Positions 10,464 through 22,075 of a stretch of 64,000 nucleotides of DNA are shown here, piece after piece; the first letter of the stretch is position 1, and each line of letters begins with the position of its first letter. Source of the DNA: Epiperipatus broadwayi. Lineage: Eukaryota > Onychophora > Udeonychophora > Euonychophora > Peripatidae. The notes beneath the pieces are model-generated. The model searched no databases, was not told the DNA's origin, and saw only the letters and a list, made by a program, of their open reading frames with translations. Both the position numbers and the translations under genes were made by a program. The stretch covers positions 26,716,426 through 26,780,425 of the forward strand of contig JAQFVV010000001.1 in the NCBI GenBank assembly GCA_028023455.1. Direction: 5' to 3'.

Positions 10464-10983
10464 TGAACTTGGTTGAATGGATTGTACTTTAGTCAAATAG
10501 GGTTTTAGATAGAAATTTTATTATATATATTATTGTTTTAATTACTATTACTCTTAAAAATTTTTTTTTATATTATACTAACTAATCCTATTCTAAGAAT
10601 TTTTTTTATATATACATTCAGTTTAACTAATTATTACTATGATTTTAACCAGACACGGCCAAATTAGGCCATTTTAATTAAACTATAAATTCTAGATCCG
10701 GGTATATAAATTGTTCATTGCTTCATGTAATCTCTGCTTTCTATATTTCAATATATCTGTAAAAAAAAATAATAATTTTTTTTCATCTTTAAATTATGTA
10801 ATGTAAATTTTTTTTTCTCTTTCTTGCCTCCTTTGTTTTTCCTTAATTGTTCATGGGAAGTACGGGGAAATGGGTTTATAAGAATGTCAGGCTGGTCTCT
10901 GCCTCGGCCATAAATAAAAAATTAACTTAGTCACAGTAAGGTTAATCTCAGGGTCAGAGTTTGGCCCCATGTTGGGGCCAAAG
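10464..10983. other. Rearranged junction before the inverted LTR
   Basis: AT-rich sequence, then a 38-bp fragment (10872-10909, GTCAGGCTGGTCTCTGCCTC) that repeats part of the adjacent arm (11763-11801) in the same orientation, then a 9-bp perfect palindrome with a TGT loop (10961-10981, TTGGCCCCA/TGGGGCCAA) touching the arm start. Confidence 0.5.
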
Positions 10984-13501
10984 CAGCAGCACCATCGAGG
11001 TAGTGAAGCCACCCATGGTACTGAGTTCGAACATAGTTTATCGGTTCCACAATACAATCCACGAAACAACGCATCTGATGCGACATTAGTAAATATTTCC
11101 TTAGGCATGGTGGTCAGGGTTATGCAAGAGATTCATGATTTTATTCTTGAGTTAGCCAATAATCAAACTAATATTAATTAAACATTCATATTTACATAAT
11201 CGAGGAAATATTATATAGAATGGGTATCGAATAAATGAAACGTAACTGCAGACGTATAGTTTAAAATTATTTATTAATACATTTTAATAAAACAATCATT
11301 TACTAATAATATTTTGTGGATTTAAAGCTTCAGTAGCGGGATTTGCGACATGATTATATTTTAAAGAATACATTTATTTATTTAGACATTATTTTATATT
11401 GAGGACTTCAGTAGTGGTATTTCTGATACTGTAATGTTTAAAAAAGGAATTCACTTATTTGAAGGCTTAATCTAGCTACCTAAAATTCTCGAGTAAGTAT
11501 TTCTAATGCATGCCTTGGGGAATTTATACCTTTGCAATGCAAGAGTCTAAAGTAAGATTTAAGAGTAGCGGCGGACATATATTTATTTAATTAAAATATT
11601 TATTTTATGACTAAGGGCAAACATTTATTTGAGAGTGAATTATGAAGATAATGCAGAGGCGGAGTGATATATAGAATAATAAAACTAAGTAAAGGAACAC
11701 GTGGTACGCTTTAGAAAGGCGATATGGAATGGCAGTATATTGAAACTGCAATGCCGCGAATGAGTTTATAAGACTGTCAGGCTGGTCTCTGCCTCGGCCC
11801 GACGAAGTAAGGTGTCACATAAGCATAACCAGGGACAAGCGGTCCATGTTGCAATTTGCCTGCTGGCTGCATGACAGGTCAAATCCTACGGGAGCATTTA
11901 TTATGTCCGCTTGTGTAGGACGACTGGGGTTAATTTCCACCCTGAAGAATCCGGAATATTTACGGCGGAACAGATCATCGCATCTTTAAAATGTAACACA
12001 TGTATAAGAATAAATGATTATGATAAGATTTAAATAGATTTCTAATTCGGCCCTACATTATCAACATTTACTAAAGAACGTTGGTGACTCTCAAAGAAAT
12101 GTAATTTTCTGAAATTATTCATAATGATTTAATAAATACAAAACATATATAAATTGGGAATTATTATCACTGATACGTCAGCCATTTGCGAAGTAGTAGA
12201 CCCCTGCATTACAATAAATGATGCATTGAATGCATGTCAATTTATATGAAAGTTAAGTTATTTAGGAAAGTAAATATTAATGAAATTTTGACACGCATTC
12301 ATTGTTTTAAGCGATCATAGATTTAAACTTTGAAAATTGAGATAATTATGAGCATGCAATAATTAAATAATAACTATAGATAGAAATGTAGATTATAGAA
12401 ATACGCACCCAAGAAAGATAGAGTGAGGTAAGCTAGATTATTAAAGAAATTTACACATTAAGTTAATTATTCAGTTTTAGTTATACATGTGGTAGTTTTT
12501 ACATTTTATAATTTAGATAAGTAGTATGAAGAAGAGCTATAGCATATTATTAGAGTACTCTAGAGTTTGAACACAGACAGGTACCTGTTTTATAAGAAGT
12601 TTTCTGATTCCATTAGTTTAGCAGCAAAAAGTTCACGAGTGGCAATTTTTTTCTTGTATTTAGATATTTCATTTAATTTCACAGCAGCAGCAGCCTTTTC
12701 ATTTATTTCAGGCAGCAGATCTTCATGGTGAATTTATGACGGGCAATGGAAAGTTCGGCATCCGATAGGCCATCTCCCGATGGAGAATAATCTAGGTGCT
12801 TTACTCGGTCATACCTTGGCAGGAACAAATTATTTTTATATTTTTGGAGACTCTCAGTGATCGAGAGCAAAGCTAAAGTTTAAGTGAATGTCTCCAGCAA
12901 GTCTAAGATGGCCTCTTTTTTTATCTTGATCTTTCACATTTTTGTTAAGGTATTTTTAGGTTCTACTTAATCTGCCCTGAGGATAATCAATGCATTTTGT
13001 TGGTTTTTAATTAAAGAAAGCTGCCGTTCTATTGTTTACATTTTACATTTACTAATTACATTTTGGGGAATTTTTCTTTAATTAATCTATTATCTATCAC
13101 TGACCAATGCTTTTAAATTTCAAAGACAAAAAGGGAACATAAGATTATTTTAACTTTTAATTAAATATTACATCAGATTTTTTTAGAATTATTATTAAAC
13201 GAAATTTAAACAAAGCAATAAATACGAACTTTATAATCCAAAATAAATGATTAAAATTATACAAAATTATATAACTAAAAGAAATCTAAATTATATTATT
13301 TTATCCCTATTTATTGCCCTTAATTTGAGATCGAAATGTGTGCGTGTTTATGCTGAATTCTATATATATTTATACATTTTTAATATTGCTACACACACAA
13401 TTCGATACCAAAAAGTTTAAATTTGGGTAGGATAGACCGGTCAGTGAGAGACGACAGAAAAAGGTGAAACTTAAGATTCGAATACGAATCTTACTGTTTC
13501 A
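10984..13501 (-). repeat. Inverted LTR (right arm)
   Basis: Reverse complement of 6258-8773, ending CTGTTTCA at 13501. It lacks the last ~60 bp of the LTR. Scattered base changes between the arms argue against an assembly fold-back. Confidence 0.65.
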
Positions 13502-13505
13502 ATAT

Positions 13506-13880
13506 ATGTCTGCTAATTTAATCTTTGGAATAGAGAGGTAACATGCGATCTTTTTCATATATTTATATTCTATAAGAATCAGATCTATGTGCATAAATAG
13601 TTCAATGATGGTAGCTATTAATATTACTCATGCTAAGAATAAAATGCTGGTATAATACCCGCATCTAAATTAATTCAATGTCTTTAAGGAAAAAAGGGTT
13701 TTCATTCATTTCATAATGGATTGTTTTTTGCTTCTTTTTTTGATAGCATAGTAATTATGGGATGTTATACTTATATATTAATGATAATAAGGTTGTTTGA
13801 CTATATCTGCAATATTGTGTAGTACTTGATATCGTGTGTCTACATTCTTTTATTGCTTTCCGAAATACTTCATTGGCCAG
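13506..13880. other. AT-rich sequence, nothing identified
   Basis: No ORF or repeat recognised between the inverted-LTR element and the GC-richer fragment. Confidence 0.35.
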
Positions 13881-14575
13881 TCTTTAAATACTGGAGATGC
13901 CCAAAGTGCACTCCTCCTAAATGGGCCAACCACTAAGGCTTTCAAAATGAATGGAATTCTGGAGCCAGTCTCCTTTCGAAGGGAACACTCGTCGCCAGTA
14001 ACGGGACTTGCATCTGTACTGTGAGATGGTTTTGGATATCTCCAGTCTCATTGTTTTACCGCACACAATCTCCTGGCATATAGGAGTATGTTGTCCTGTA
14101 AAAATGCCACCGCACCAGCTTCTGTGGATGACAGCACAATTTGAATGGTCATTTTTGCAGTCAGCCATTTTATTTGTCACGGACATGTTCTCGTGCAAAC
14201 ATGAGCTGGTTGAAAACTTGCTTGGACATATACTTTTTGAAGGTTCCACATTGAGTAGGGAAGCATGGAGACAGGTTTACAATTGTTAGGAGGGAATAGT
14301 AGGCCAGATAACTTGTAAGCTAATTACTTTGACCTGCATATTTGAAGAGTTGTGGCAGGCTGAAGCCCAGACACCTTCAGACGATCCTTTAATGAACTTT
14401 GAACTGTCAGCATTGGGATAAAGTTTGTAACATGAAGCACCAACAGGCTGGTCACCAGAACAGCATGCAAACTGGCCTCTATCTATGCTTTTACATAGAA
14501 AGAAAGCCAGTGATGGCCGCATAAACGGCATATTTCTGTTTTCACATATAAATAACACCATCAAATGGCTGACAT
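13881..14575 (-). pseudogene. Unidentified coding-like, GC-richer fragment
   Basis: Markedly less AT-rich than the surroundings. On the minus strand two open stretches follow each other in different frames: 14564-14286 (92 codons; contains FACCSGDQPVGASCYKLYPN) and 14249-13917 (110 codons; contains HRSWCGGIFTGQHTPICQEI). Both are rich in cysteine, as in secreted proteins. The plus strand also has a 93-codon frame at 14008-14289, so the coding strand is not certain. No family recognised. It may be a decayed or spliced host gene fragment, or part of an unknown transposon. Confidence 0.3.
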
Positions 14576-15208
14576 GAACTAATAGAACAGTACCAAATAT
14601 TTTTTTTATATTATTATTACAATATTTTTTATAAAAAATTTTTTTTTAATTTTCATCTAATTTATATTAAAACCTTATTTTCTTTTAATTCTTCATTTCA
14701 ATATCTACCAATTTTTAAATAGTTTTATATTGTAGAGTAGCTCCTCTTTTTATATTTTCTATAATTTACTTTTTACATCTTATAATTTTACTATTTGAAT
14801 TTACTTCAATCATATTAATATTAGCACAGTTTTTAAACCTAACTCCTTATGATGTGGGTTAATAACTTCTTTTTTCCTTTCATTACTAGTATAATTGTGT
14901 TCATTTTAACACTTTTTTAAAATACATGTCCTGTTTTTATTGAATGTAAGTAAACAGATAATTTTTGTCATATTTATATTTCTTATAAATTCTATAGAAT
15001 ATATATATCTTTCAAATATTCTATAAAACATTTGCCATGTCATACCACTCAATTTTATTATCTTAAAGTGGAAAACATCTGTATACTATGAACAACACAT
15101 AAAGTTTTATATAAAATATTTTATTTATCTTCTACTTCACATATAAAATAATTACTATTATATTCATCAAAAACATTTTGTCTAGTCCATAACATGATTA
15201 TTGTATAA
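14576..15208. other. AT-rich sequence, nothing identified
   Basis: No ORF above background; homopolymer-rich. Ends at the 8-bp target duplication of the next element. Confidence 0.4.
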
Positions 15209-15216
15209 GTAAAATG
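15209..15216 (+). repeat. Target-site duplication, left
   Basis: GTAAAATG, identical to 17046-17053 on the other side of the TIR element. Confidence 0.7.
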
Positions 15217-15814
15217 GGTTGTATTCTCATCCTTGGTGTTCACCTTAAGATGTCGCTACTTCTAGGTAAATTCCTAGAAATATACCGATTCACCGGCCTT
15301 CACCCAACCAAAGAGGAATTTTTCTATATTATAAACGCAGAAAAGTCCTCACATTATGTTGGATGGACGAGGCGGCGACAGAAGCCAACACAAAGAGACT
15401 TCTTTCTATGATAAAACACAGAAAGAGTTCCCGACAGCTGCCGGTTATGGCTTTTTTTTCTATGCTAAAAGCAAAGAGAAAGAAATGCCTTGATCGGCTG
15501 CCATAGTAGTCGATTTTGTTCATCATTTTCTCGTAATAGTAGAATATCTATTTTCTCTGTAGTTTCGGGTGAGAGTGTGTATCTTTCAAGCAGTCGTAGT
15601 TTTTTTAAATTTGATAAGACGTCTATTTTTTTTAATGTGTTGTAACTTACTTTACTGTTGTAAGTTTAGTAATAATGTCCTGAAGATTCCATTACGAAGG
15701 GGTAACCCTCAAAAATTGCTTTTAAGGGTACAAAAGGGAAAAAAAATAAAGGATCACATGAAAAGTACCATTTTCGCGAGAATTCGTCCGTGACCAGTTA
15801 CTTTTGCTATATAT

Positions 15815-16320
15815 ATACGCACAAACAAAAACAACCCACTGTTTAATTATTAGGAATTACTTGTCCGAAAAATAAAATTAGTCGGGTATTATTTTTTTTT
15901 TGTTTTGTTACATTTATTTATTTCAAAATAAGATTAGTTTTTATAACTACACACTAACAAAAACAACCCAGTTCCTGATTAATTACTGTCTTTAAAAAAA
16001 AAAAGCAAATTCAACGGGGTTTGATTTTTTTCAATGGAGTCTTTGAATTACGGTTTGTTTGTTTTTATATATACACAAGATTTACCAAAAAAAAAAAGAA
16101 ACCCACTTTCTGATTAATTACTGTCAAAAGAAACGCAAATTAGTCGGCTATCATTTTTAAATTTAGTATTTCAATAACGGTACCCTTTTTATGTAGACAG
16201 ACTTAACAAAAACAACCCACTTTCTGATTTATTTCTGTCCCCAAAAAAAGAAAATGGAAATTAAGTCGGGTATCATTTTTCAATCGAGTCTTTTAATGAC
16301 GGTTCTTACTAATAGTAGTC
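15815..16320 (+). repeat. Tandem array 1 in TIR transposon (~125 bp unit)
   Basis: About four degenerate units sharing AACAAAAACAACCCACTTTC, TGATTAATTACTGTC and ATTAGTCGGGTATCATTTTT, starting near 15815, 15944, 16070 and 16191. Confidence 0.65.
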
Positions 16321-16369
16321 GGGTATCAATTCTAAATTGTAGTATATAAATTACGTTACTTTTGATAGA

Positions 16370-16860
16370 TTTAGAATTACGTCTTGCTTTTTTAATAAAA
16401 TGATTGATTTACTCTTGACCAAAAATACCGTAACTTTAAAAAAAAAAGACACACATAAAGTCCAAAAAAAAAAAAAATGAGAAAAAGCCCCGTAACTTTA
16501 AAGACACACACAAACTCAAAAACAATCTAGATTAATAAAATGATTGATTTACTCTTGCAAAAAAAATACCGTAACTTTAAAAAGACACACCTAAAGTCAA
16601 AAAAAAAAAAAATTTGAAAAAGCCCCGTAACTTTAAAGATACACACACAAACTCAAAAACAAGATAAGATTAATCAACATTTACTTATTACGTCTTGCTT
16701 TTGAATAAAAGTATTGATTTACTCTTGCAAAAAAAAAATAAAAAAGACCGTAACTTTAAAAAGTCACACGTAAAATCAAAAAAAAAAATTTAGAAAAATA
16801 CTGTAACTTTAAAGACACACAAACTCAAAAACAAGATAAGATTAATAAACATTTACGAAA
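16370..16860 (+). repeat. Tandem array 2 in TIR transposon
   Basis: About three units containing TTGATTTACTCTTG, CCGTAACTTTAAA (twice per unit) and ACACAAACTCAAAAACA, separated by A-runs of varying length. Confidence 0.65.
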
Positions 16861-17045
16861 AAAAATAAAAAAAATAATATCATATAATAGTATTAGTTAG
16901 TAGAATATTTTATTACAAATCTAAGAAATCAGATCTTTTTAGATCAAATCGATCATTTAGGTCCAGCCCGGAATCGTTATATGTATATGTTTTCGATTAG
17001 CATCAACGCCATCTTAAGGCGAACACCAAGGATGAGAATACAACT

Positions 17046-17053
17046 GTAAAATG
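17046..17053 (+). repeat. Target-site duplication, right
   Basis: GTAAAATG, matching 15209-15216. Confidence 0.7.
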
Positions 17054-17394
17054 TTTCTATAATCTTCCACAGCATATAGAATAATATATATGTTTAACTT
17101 ATACATAAAAGGCTAAGCCCATGATACTATTAACATAAAATTTAATATAACCTTCAATGTATTTTCTTTAATAATTAATCAAATAAATAAATAAATCATA
17201 AGGTCAGCAAATAAATACCTCTTCATCAATATGTAAAAAAATAAAAATATCTTCCCAGTTTCATGAAATAAAGTTTACTTTATAGAAGAAATAATATTAT
17301 TTTATCTTCTCATTTTGTATCAATGTATGCATGATTGGTATATATTTTAAAATTTAAATGTTAAAAAAAAAATTATTTATAAGTGTATATTTTT
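17054..17394. other. AT-rich sequence, nothing identified
   Basis: No ORF or recognisable repeat before the hammerhead-bearing repeat at 17395. Confidence 0.35.
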
Positions 17395-17620
17395 TCTTAC
17401 TAGTTAGATAACTGGATTTTTAGACATATGGATGTCTGAAAATTTCAGATTGGGCTTGTCCTAATATTTTTAATCTAATGAATGTCCTGGCACCTCACTG
17501 ATGATGCTAGATGCAGAAACCGGTCTGGGATTGAGGATATTCTCAAAGCTTGTTAAGAGTTTGTTTTGCAAGCTCTATATATAACATTTGTAAATACGAG
17601 TTTAATTAAAATTAGGTCAT
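17395..17620 (+). repeat. Hammerhead-bearing repeat family 2, copy 1
   Basis: Shares long blocks with 20081-20330: AACTGGAT, GATGTCTGAAAATTTCAGAT, TTGTCCTA, TTTTTAATCTAATGAAT, CTCAAAGCTTGTTAAGAG and CTATATATAACATTT. It carries a hammerhead core at 17492-17531. Likely a terminal repeat of a Penelope-like or retrozyme-type element; no ORF is adjacent. Confidence 0.6.
17492..17531 (+). ncRNA. Type I hammerhead ribozyme motif, family 2
   Basis: CTGATGA at 17498-17504; stem II TGC/GCA with a five-base loop (17505-17515); GAAA at 17516-17519; minimal stem III AC/GT with loop CG; cleavage triplet GTC at 17523-17525, cut predicted after 17525. Stem I pairs CTCA (17494-17497) with TGGG (17526-17529), includes one G-U, and is followed by a C-A mismatch and one more pair. 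All core residues of the family are present. Short stem I and III suggest weak or dimer-dependent activity. Confidence 0.65.
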
Positions 17621-17739
17621 GTGACATCTGACTTGATTTTTTATCATTTTATTTTTTGCTATTAAGGCTTTGGCGATTCTATATTGCTAAAGGTACTAAT
17701 ATATGGTGTGTCTGAACTTAGTTCAATCCCATATGGCTA

Positions 17740-18080
17740 TTTGAGTTAGATAGCTGGATTTTTAGAATATATTGTAACGGACTGGTGTTTTCCAGAAGAG
17801 ATAGGGGGATGCGTCTTACTATGGTTAGACTTTGGGTCTTCGGATAGAATGCAAGTGATTACGTGATGAAATACATAACCTATGATTGTACCCACTTCCA
17901 ATAGACTAGCTCTACCTATTTTTATTAACTTAGATACAATTTGGGTCAGTTCATCCAATTCTCACCTCTTTCTAGGCACATTATACCACATGTATTCAAA
18001 CTCAGGGAGTAATTGCCTGAGCTCTCTTATCAGGGAAGGAGATCACACTAATAGTAGTTATTGCACCTCTATATAGGTGA
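17740..18080 (-). repeat. Possible solo LTR relic
   Basis: Read on the minus strand the segment ends CCAGTCCGTTACA at 17773, like the LTR end GGTCCGTTACA of the Gypsy element at 44420 and 53723. A 70-codon frame (17746-17958) lies across it. No primer-binding-site-like sequence follows, so it would be a solo or truncated LTR. Weak evidence. Confidence 0.3.
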
Positions 18081-20080
18081 TAATTAATTACCAAAAATCA
18101 ATTAAGCGTAAGATATATAAAAAATATGTATGTGCAGTATAAGTATATATGTATTAAAAGTTATAATAAAGGACTTAAATATGTATATGTATTTCCTCTA
18201 TCATAGCAATAATATTAATAGGTGTAAAACTAAATAAGATAATAATGTTTATAACGGGTATGTGAATAATGAAGAACTATAAAGCTGATGGTGGATAGTG
18301 AAATAATGATGAGTTAGAGACCAGATTAAAATAACGAATTATATAAACATTTATTGACTACAAAAAATATAAAGTATGAATAACAATTAAATCTGATACA
18401 CTTGTAATTTATTTTGTCAAGGATGAATTTCTACCATATCGATATCTATAATCATATTGATAAAAATAAAATCCTTGCCCTAAACCCAATAGTAGAAGTT
18501 CATGTACTTGACTAATTATTTACAACGACAAATATGTAAAATTATAATATGTATATGTGATTTCGATTTTAGCTGGATAATTTAAAATATGTATACAAAC
18601 ATAACAACAAAAAATCTTTGTTGCCTAGATAAATCAATGATAATAAATCATTGATTTAATAGTAATATAAAAATAAGCTTAATTAATAATAAAGAAACAA
18701 AACTTTATCATCGTGTGTTGCTTAGTATAAGATATTAAAATTTCTTACCTTTCAATTTCCTATATGTTGTCAAAAGTCAGTCAGATGGGGAGGTCAAAAC
18801 TAGTAATTTTTTTATTCTTTATACAATTAAAGATGATAAAAATATATATATATTTAAATCTAATATTCCCCCCCTTATTACTCTCATACAGAATTTCTCC
18901 AAAATTATATACATTAGCTTCCATTTGTAGAAACAAAAATAATACATAAAATTTACAATAGACAAAATAATAAAACAAAAATCACAATTCTTATCCCATT
19001 ATATTAATTAAAGTTCAATGAGTCTGCTGGAAACTGTTTATTTGCTAAATAAATTCCTATGAATGGAGATGAAGTTCTGCTCCCACGAAGAATATAAATT
19101 TCTTGTCTGAGTCAGAAAATAATAATGTTCTCCAATTATCCTGTCTTGGATTTGATTAGGCATTTTATTTAAAGCAAAGCTGGTTTTCAAGTTTCCTCCA
19201 AATGGGCAGGTAAAATCTTTAAACTTTCATGACTTTATTGATGACGTATTATTACCCCATGGTACAAACTTTTCAGCAAGCAATCATGATATAAAAATAA
19301 TATATATTTATTGATTCATTTGCTTCTTAAAATTTCAATGATGATATTATTATATATCAAAACAATTAATTATTGAATATTGCTGCAATGCATAAATTTA
19401 ACTAAACTTTGTCTAATTAGCAAATAATTTAAATCTTACTTTCAAATTATTTCTTTCCCTTCAAATGATTGCTTTAAAATTTCAGCTTTTGATCATTTTG
19501 ATTAATATTTTAAAAAAATATTTATATATTTAAATTCGAACATTCACATCCATTTTGTATTTGAATTTAATTTTAAGCAGAAAAAAAAAATGTTTGATCT
19601 TCGAATGTAGAAGACAATTATAACAATTAATACTGCATTGTAGGTCGCATGAAGTTTTTTTAAGCATTTTAACCTTGACATTTCCTATTGTTTAACAGAC
19701 ATAATATAAATAAATGGGATTATAAATAAAAATAATAATTTATAAATATTTTAAATTTCATTTCCACAAATGGTTGCCATGTATTTTGATTTTAATTCAG
19801 TCATTGTTTTTATTTATTTATTTATTTTAAGTTTATGTGTAAGTTTTTTTTTATAGTCATCCCAAATTATTAACATATAATACGTTTTATTCCAGTGTTA
19901 ATATACCTTTCTGTTTCTCCCTAGTAATTTAATGGCTTTTATTACTTCTTTAGAAATAAAAAATGTTTATACACATGTATATGTTGGAAAAGAAAAAAAA
20001 TGTTGATATGACAATTTGCTTGGCAATTTATTGGTTAAGCAAATATGTTATGAGGCTCCAATTGGTAGAGGGTCTTAAAT
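18081..20080. other. AT-rich intergenic sequence
   Basis: No domain-bearing ORF or repeat recognised in about 2 kb. Short overlapping frames near 18764-18978 are low-complexity artefacts. Confidence 0.4.
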
Positions 20081-20340
20081 AACTGGATGGTGTGGCAGGT
20101 TGTAGTTCATCACTACAACAGGATGTCTAAAAATTTCAGATTTTCTTCTCAATAGTTATACATTAGATAAAGTGCTGGTATTGTCCTAGTATTTTTAATC
20201 TAATGAATATTCTGGCACTTCACTGACAACGCTAGATACAAAAACCAGTCTGGGGCTGAGGATATTTTCAAAGCTTGTTAAGAGCTTGTTTTGTGAGCTT
20301 TATATATAACATTTCTTACTAGTATTTATGCTTATTTTCA
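20081..20340 (+). repeat. Hammerhead-bearing repeat family 2, copy 2
   Basis: Homologous to 17395-17620. It contains a perfect 7-bp hairpin GTTGTAG/CTACAAC at 20098-20120 and a decayed hammerhead core further on. Confidence 0.6.
20217..20256 (+). ncRNA. Hammerhead motif relic
   Basis: Positions matching the core at 17498 read CTGACAA (20223-20229), and GAAA has become AAAA, while GTC and TGGGG remain. The invariant G8 and G12 are lost, so it should be inactive. Confidence 0.5.
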
Positions 20341-21409
20341 CGACCATAAATAATATATAAGTATAAAGCCATTAAAAAGATAAGTGAAAAGCTATTTTCA
20401 ATCACTATCCTCAGATGTATAATAAATTAAAAAATTTCCATTAATACTATTTTGAAATAAATAAAGAGAAATATATACATATATTACAATTTGTATTTAT
20501 TTTATTCTATTATAAAGTGTATTAGTTATAATTCTTTAATTGTTTCTTCAGGGCAATCCAATAGCAGTGCTTCTAATGGCATTGTTTTCTGGATTGAAAT
20601 AGTTATTACATGGATTGGTGTCTTTTAATATTTTGTGCATTATTTCCACAATTGAATAATTAGCAAACCAATTATAAGGTGAAAAAGATATAAATTTTAG
20701 TTCAGCTGTCAATTCCTTCAATTCTTTGGAAATTCAATGATGAGAGGGAAGAAACCCTCCCCTCCCCACTTTCTTCCTCTAGTTCAAAAATCCGTTTTGT
20801 TTATAAATGCCCAATTTTTTTAAAAAGTATTTCTTTTACTGTCAGTCCTGAAGACAAAACTTTATTATTTTTTAAAAATCTGTTGAGATTTTTTTTTTTT
20901 TCTATTTTAGCATTCCTTGCAAAAGATTCTATTAAGATCTAGATTATTTTATTCTATCAGCATTCTCATCACACAACACTATTCAACAAATCTAATTATT
21001 ATAAATAAAATTTTATACATTAATATTTTTTTAAAAAAATAATAGCTATAGTGTCAGAATGATTTTTTTCTATAATCAAAACAAATAAATGTGTGTTTTT
21101 TCAACATCCACATGTGCACTCCCATGTTTCTTATGATCAAGTTTCCTAAAACTGTATTTTGTTTTGCTTTTAACAACTATTATTTACCTATCTATAACTC
21201 ATTTATATAAATTAATAATCCTAACAAAAAAAAAAAAAAATCTTAACACTTTTTTAAAGTTTATTATTGTTCTTTTCCTTACTAAATTGTTATTTTGAGC
21301 TAACTGCTTCAATACATAAGATGAAAATAAAAAATAATAATGAAATAGTTATTTCAGAATATAAATTTTTGGTAATCCATTGAAAATAATATTTTGTTCA
21401 TATCATTAG
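20341..21409. other. AT-rich sequence, mostly unassigned
   Basis: On the minus strand near 20540-20720 there is a ~55-codon stop-free stretch (contains FISFSPYNWFANYSIVEIM) with no recognised domain. Nothing else identified. Confidence 0.3.
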
Positions 21410-22075
21410 TTCACTGGATCTTTCTAATATCAGATAATTATCATGACCCACAATCATCATTTCACTGTGGTATGGGAGTCTCAGTTTAATCCAGTATTTT
21501 TAAACAAAACTTCTCTCCACAGCATTCAGAAAATTGTCTCATCAATTAAACCTCATATCTTAAGTGTCATATGATTTAGTTTGTATCTTAAATCAACTAT
21601 CTATAATCAACTTTTCTAACAGTATATCCAACCCATTTCCATTTTGCTCTCTTAATTGTTTCTATGACTTGAATATTTGCCATTTGTTTTTTTATTCATG
21701 TATTTTGTTTCATTTTTTAATATTGCAATATATCACTCTCCATTTTTCCGCATGGTTGCAGGCATTCTATTGTTATCTTTTCATTCACATAGATATATTT
21801 TTGGTTCATATTATTGTATTGTTAATGAAAACTCTCAAACTTTAATTTCATCCATTACATTTAATATTTTGTTCAAGGAATTTTCACTTATTAACTTCTA
21901 ATTTCAATTTTCTATTTTTTCCTGTTTTAAAAATCCATTAGACACTTTATTGGCTAGTTTTTAATTTTGTTCTTATTCTTACATTATTATAGCTCTAAAG
22001 CACTGCTGTGAAAACAACATATCATTTGCAAAATCAGATATTTCTATTCATTTATTTCCTGTTAAAATGCTATTA
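21410..22075 (-). pseudogene. RTE-like LINE 3' fragment (decayed)
   Basis: Minus-strand fragments match the 3' half of the LINE at 2.2-3.75 kb: SDFANDMLF for the FADD-box region near 22020-22040, NVMDEIK near 21860, KMEMGWIYC in place of KWSWAGHIA near 21645, and a DLRYKLN-like tail. Every frame is broken. Identified by co-linearity with the better copy. Confidence 0.6.

Larger units (their letters stand above)
6258..13501 (+). mobile_element. Gypsy-type retrotransposon with inverted LTRs
   Basis: A 7.24 kb element flanked by ATAT on both sides (6254-6257 and 13502-13505), a 4-bp duplication of the size typical for Gypsy elements. Two ~2.5 kb arms, 6258-8773 and 10984-13501, are near-identical but in opposite orientation, differing by scattered substitutions and small indels. 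The centre holds a primer-binding-site-like sequence, a coiled-coil gag N-terminus and the integrase C-terminus; protease, reverse transcriptase, RNase H and the integrase core are missing. The left arm ends in TGTTACA followed by TTTGGCGC, as the Gypsy element at 41.7-53.7 kb ends in GTTACA followed by TTTGGCGA, so the left arm is read as the 5' LTR and the right arm as an inverted 3' LTR. Confidence 0.65.
15217..17045. mobile_element. Non-autonomous TIR DNA transposon, 1.83 kb
   Basis: Terminal inverted repeats of about 38 bp (15217-15255 and 17007-17045); the shared part reads GTTGTATTCTCATCCTTGGT then GTTC(A/G)CCTTAAGATG. An 8-bp target duplication GTAAAATG flanks both ends. No transposase ORF is present; frames at 15214-15411 and 15569-15793 show no domain. 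The interior holds two tandem arrays. Eight-base duplications fit hAT, P or Merlin elements; the GG/AG terminus and lack of CAG argue against typical hAT. Superfamily left open. Confidence 0.75.

Noticed and set aside
6258-13501. Polinton/Maverick element
   Set aside because: Long inverted arms fit, but there is no polymerase B, ATPase or capsid gene; the centre has Gypsy gag and integrase tail, and the duplication is 4 bp rather than 6.
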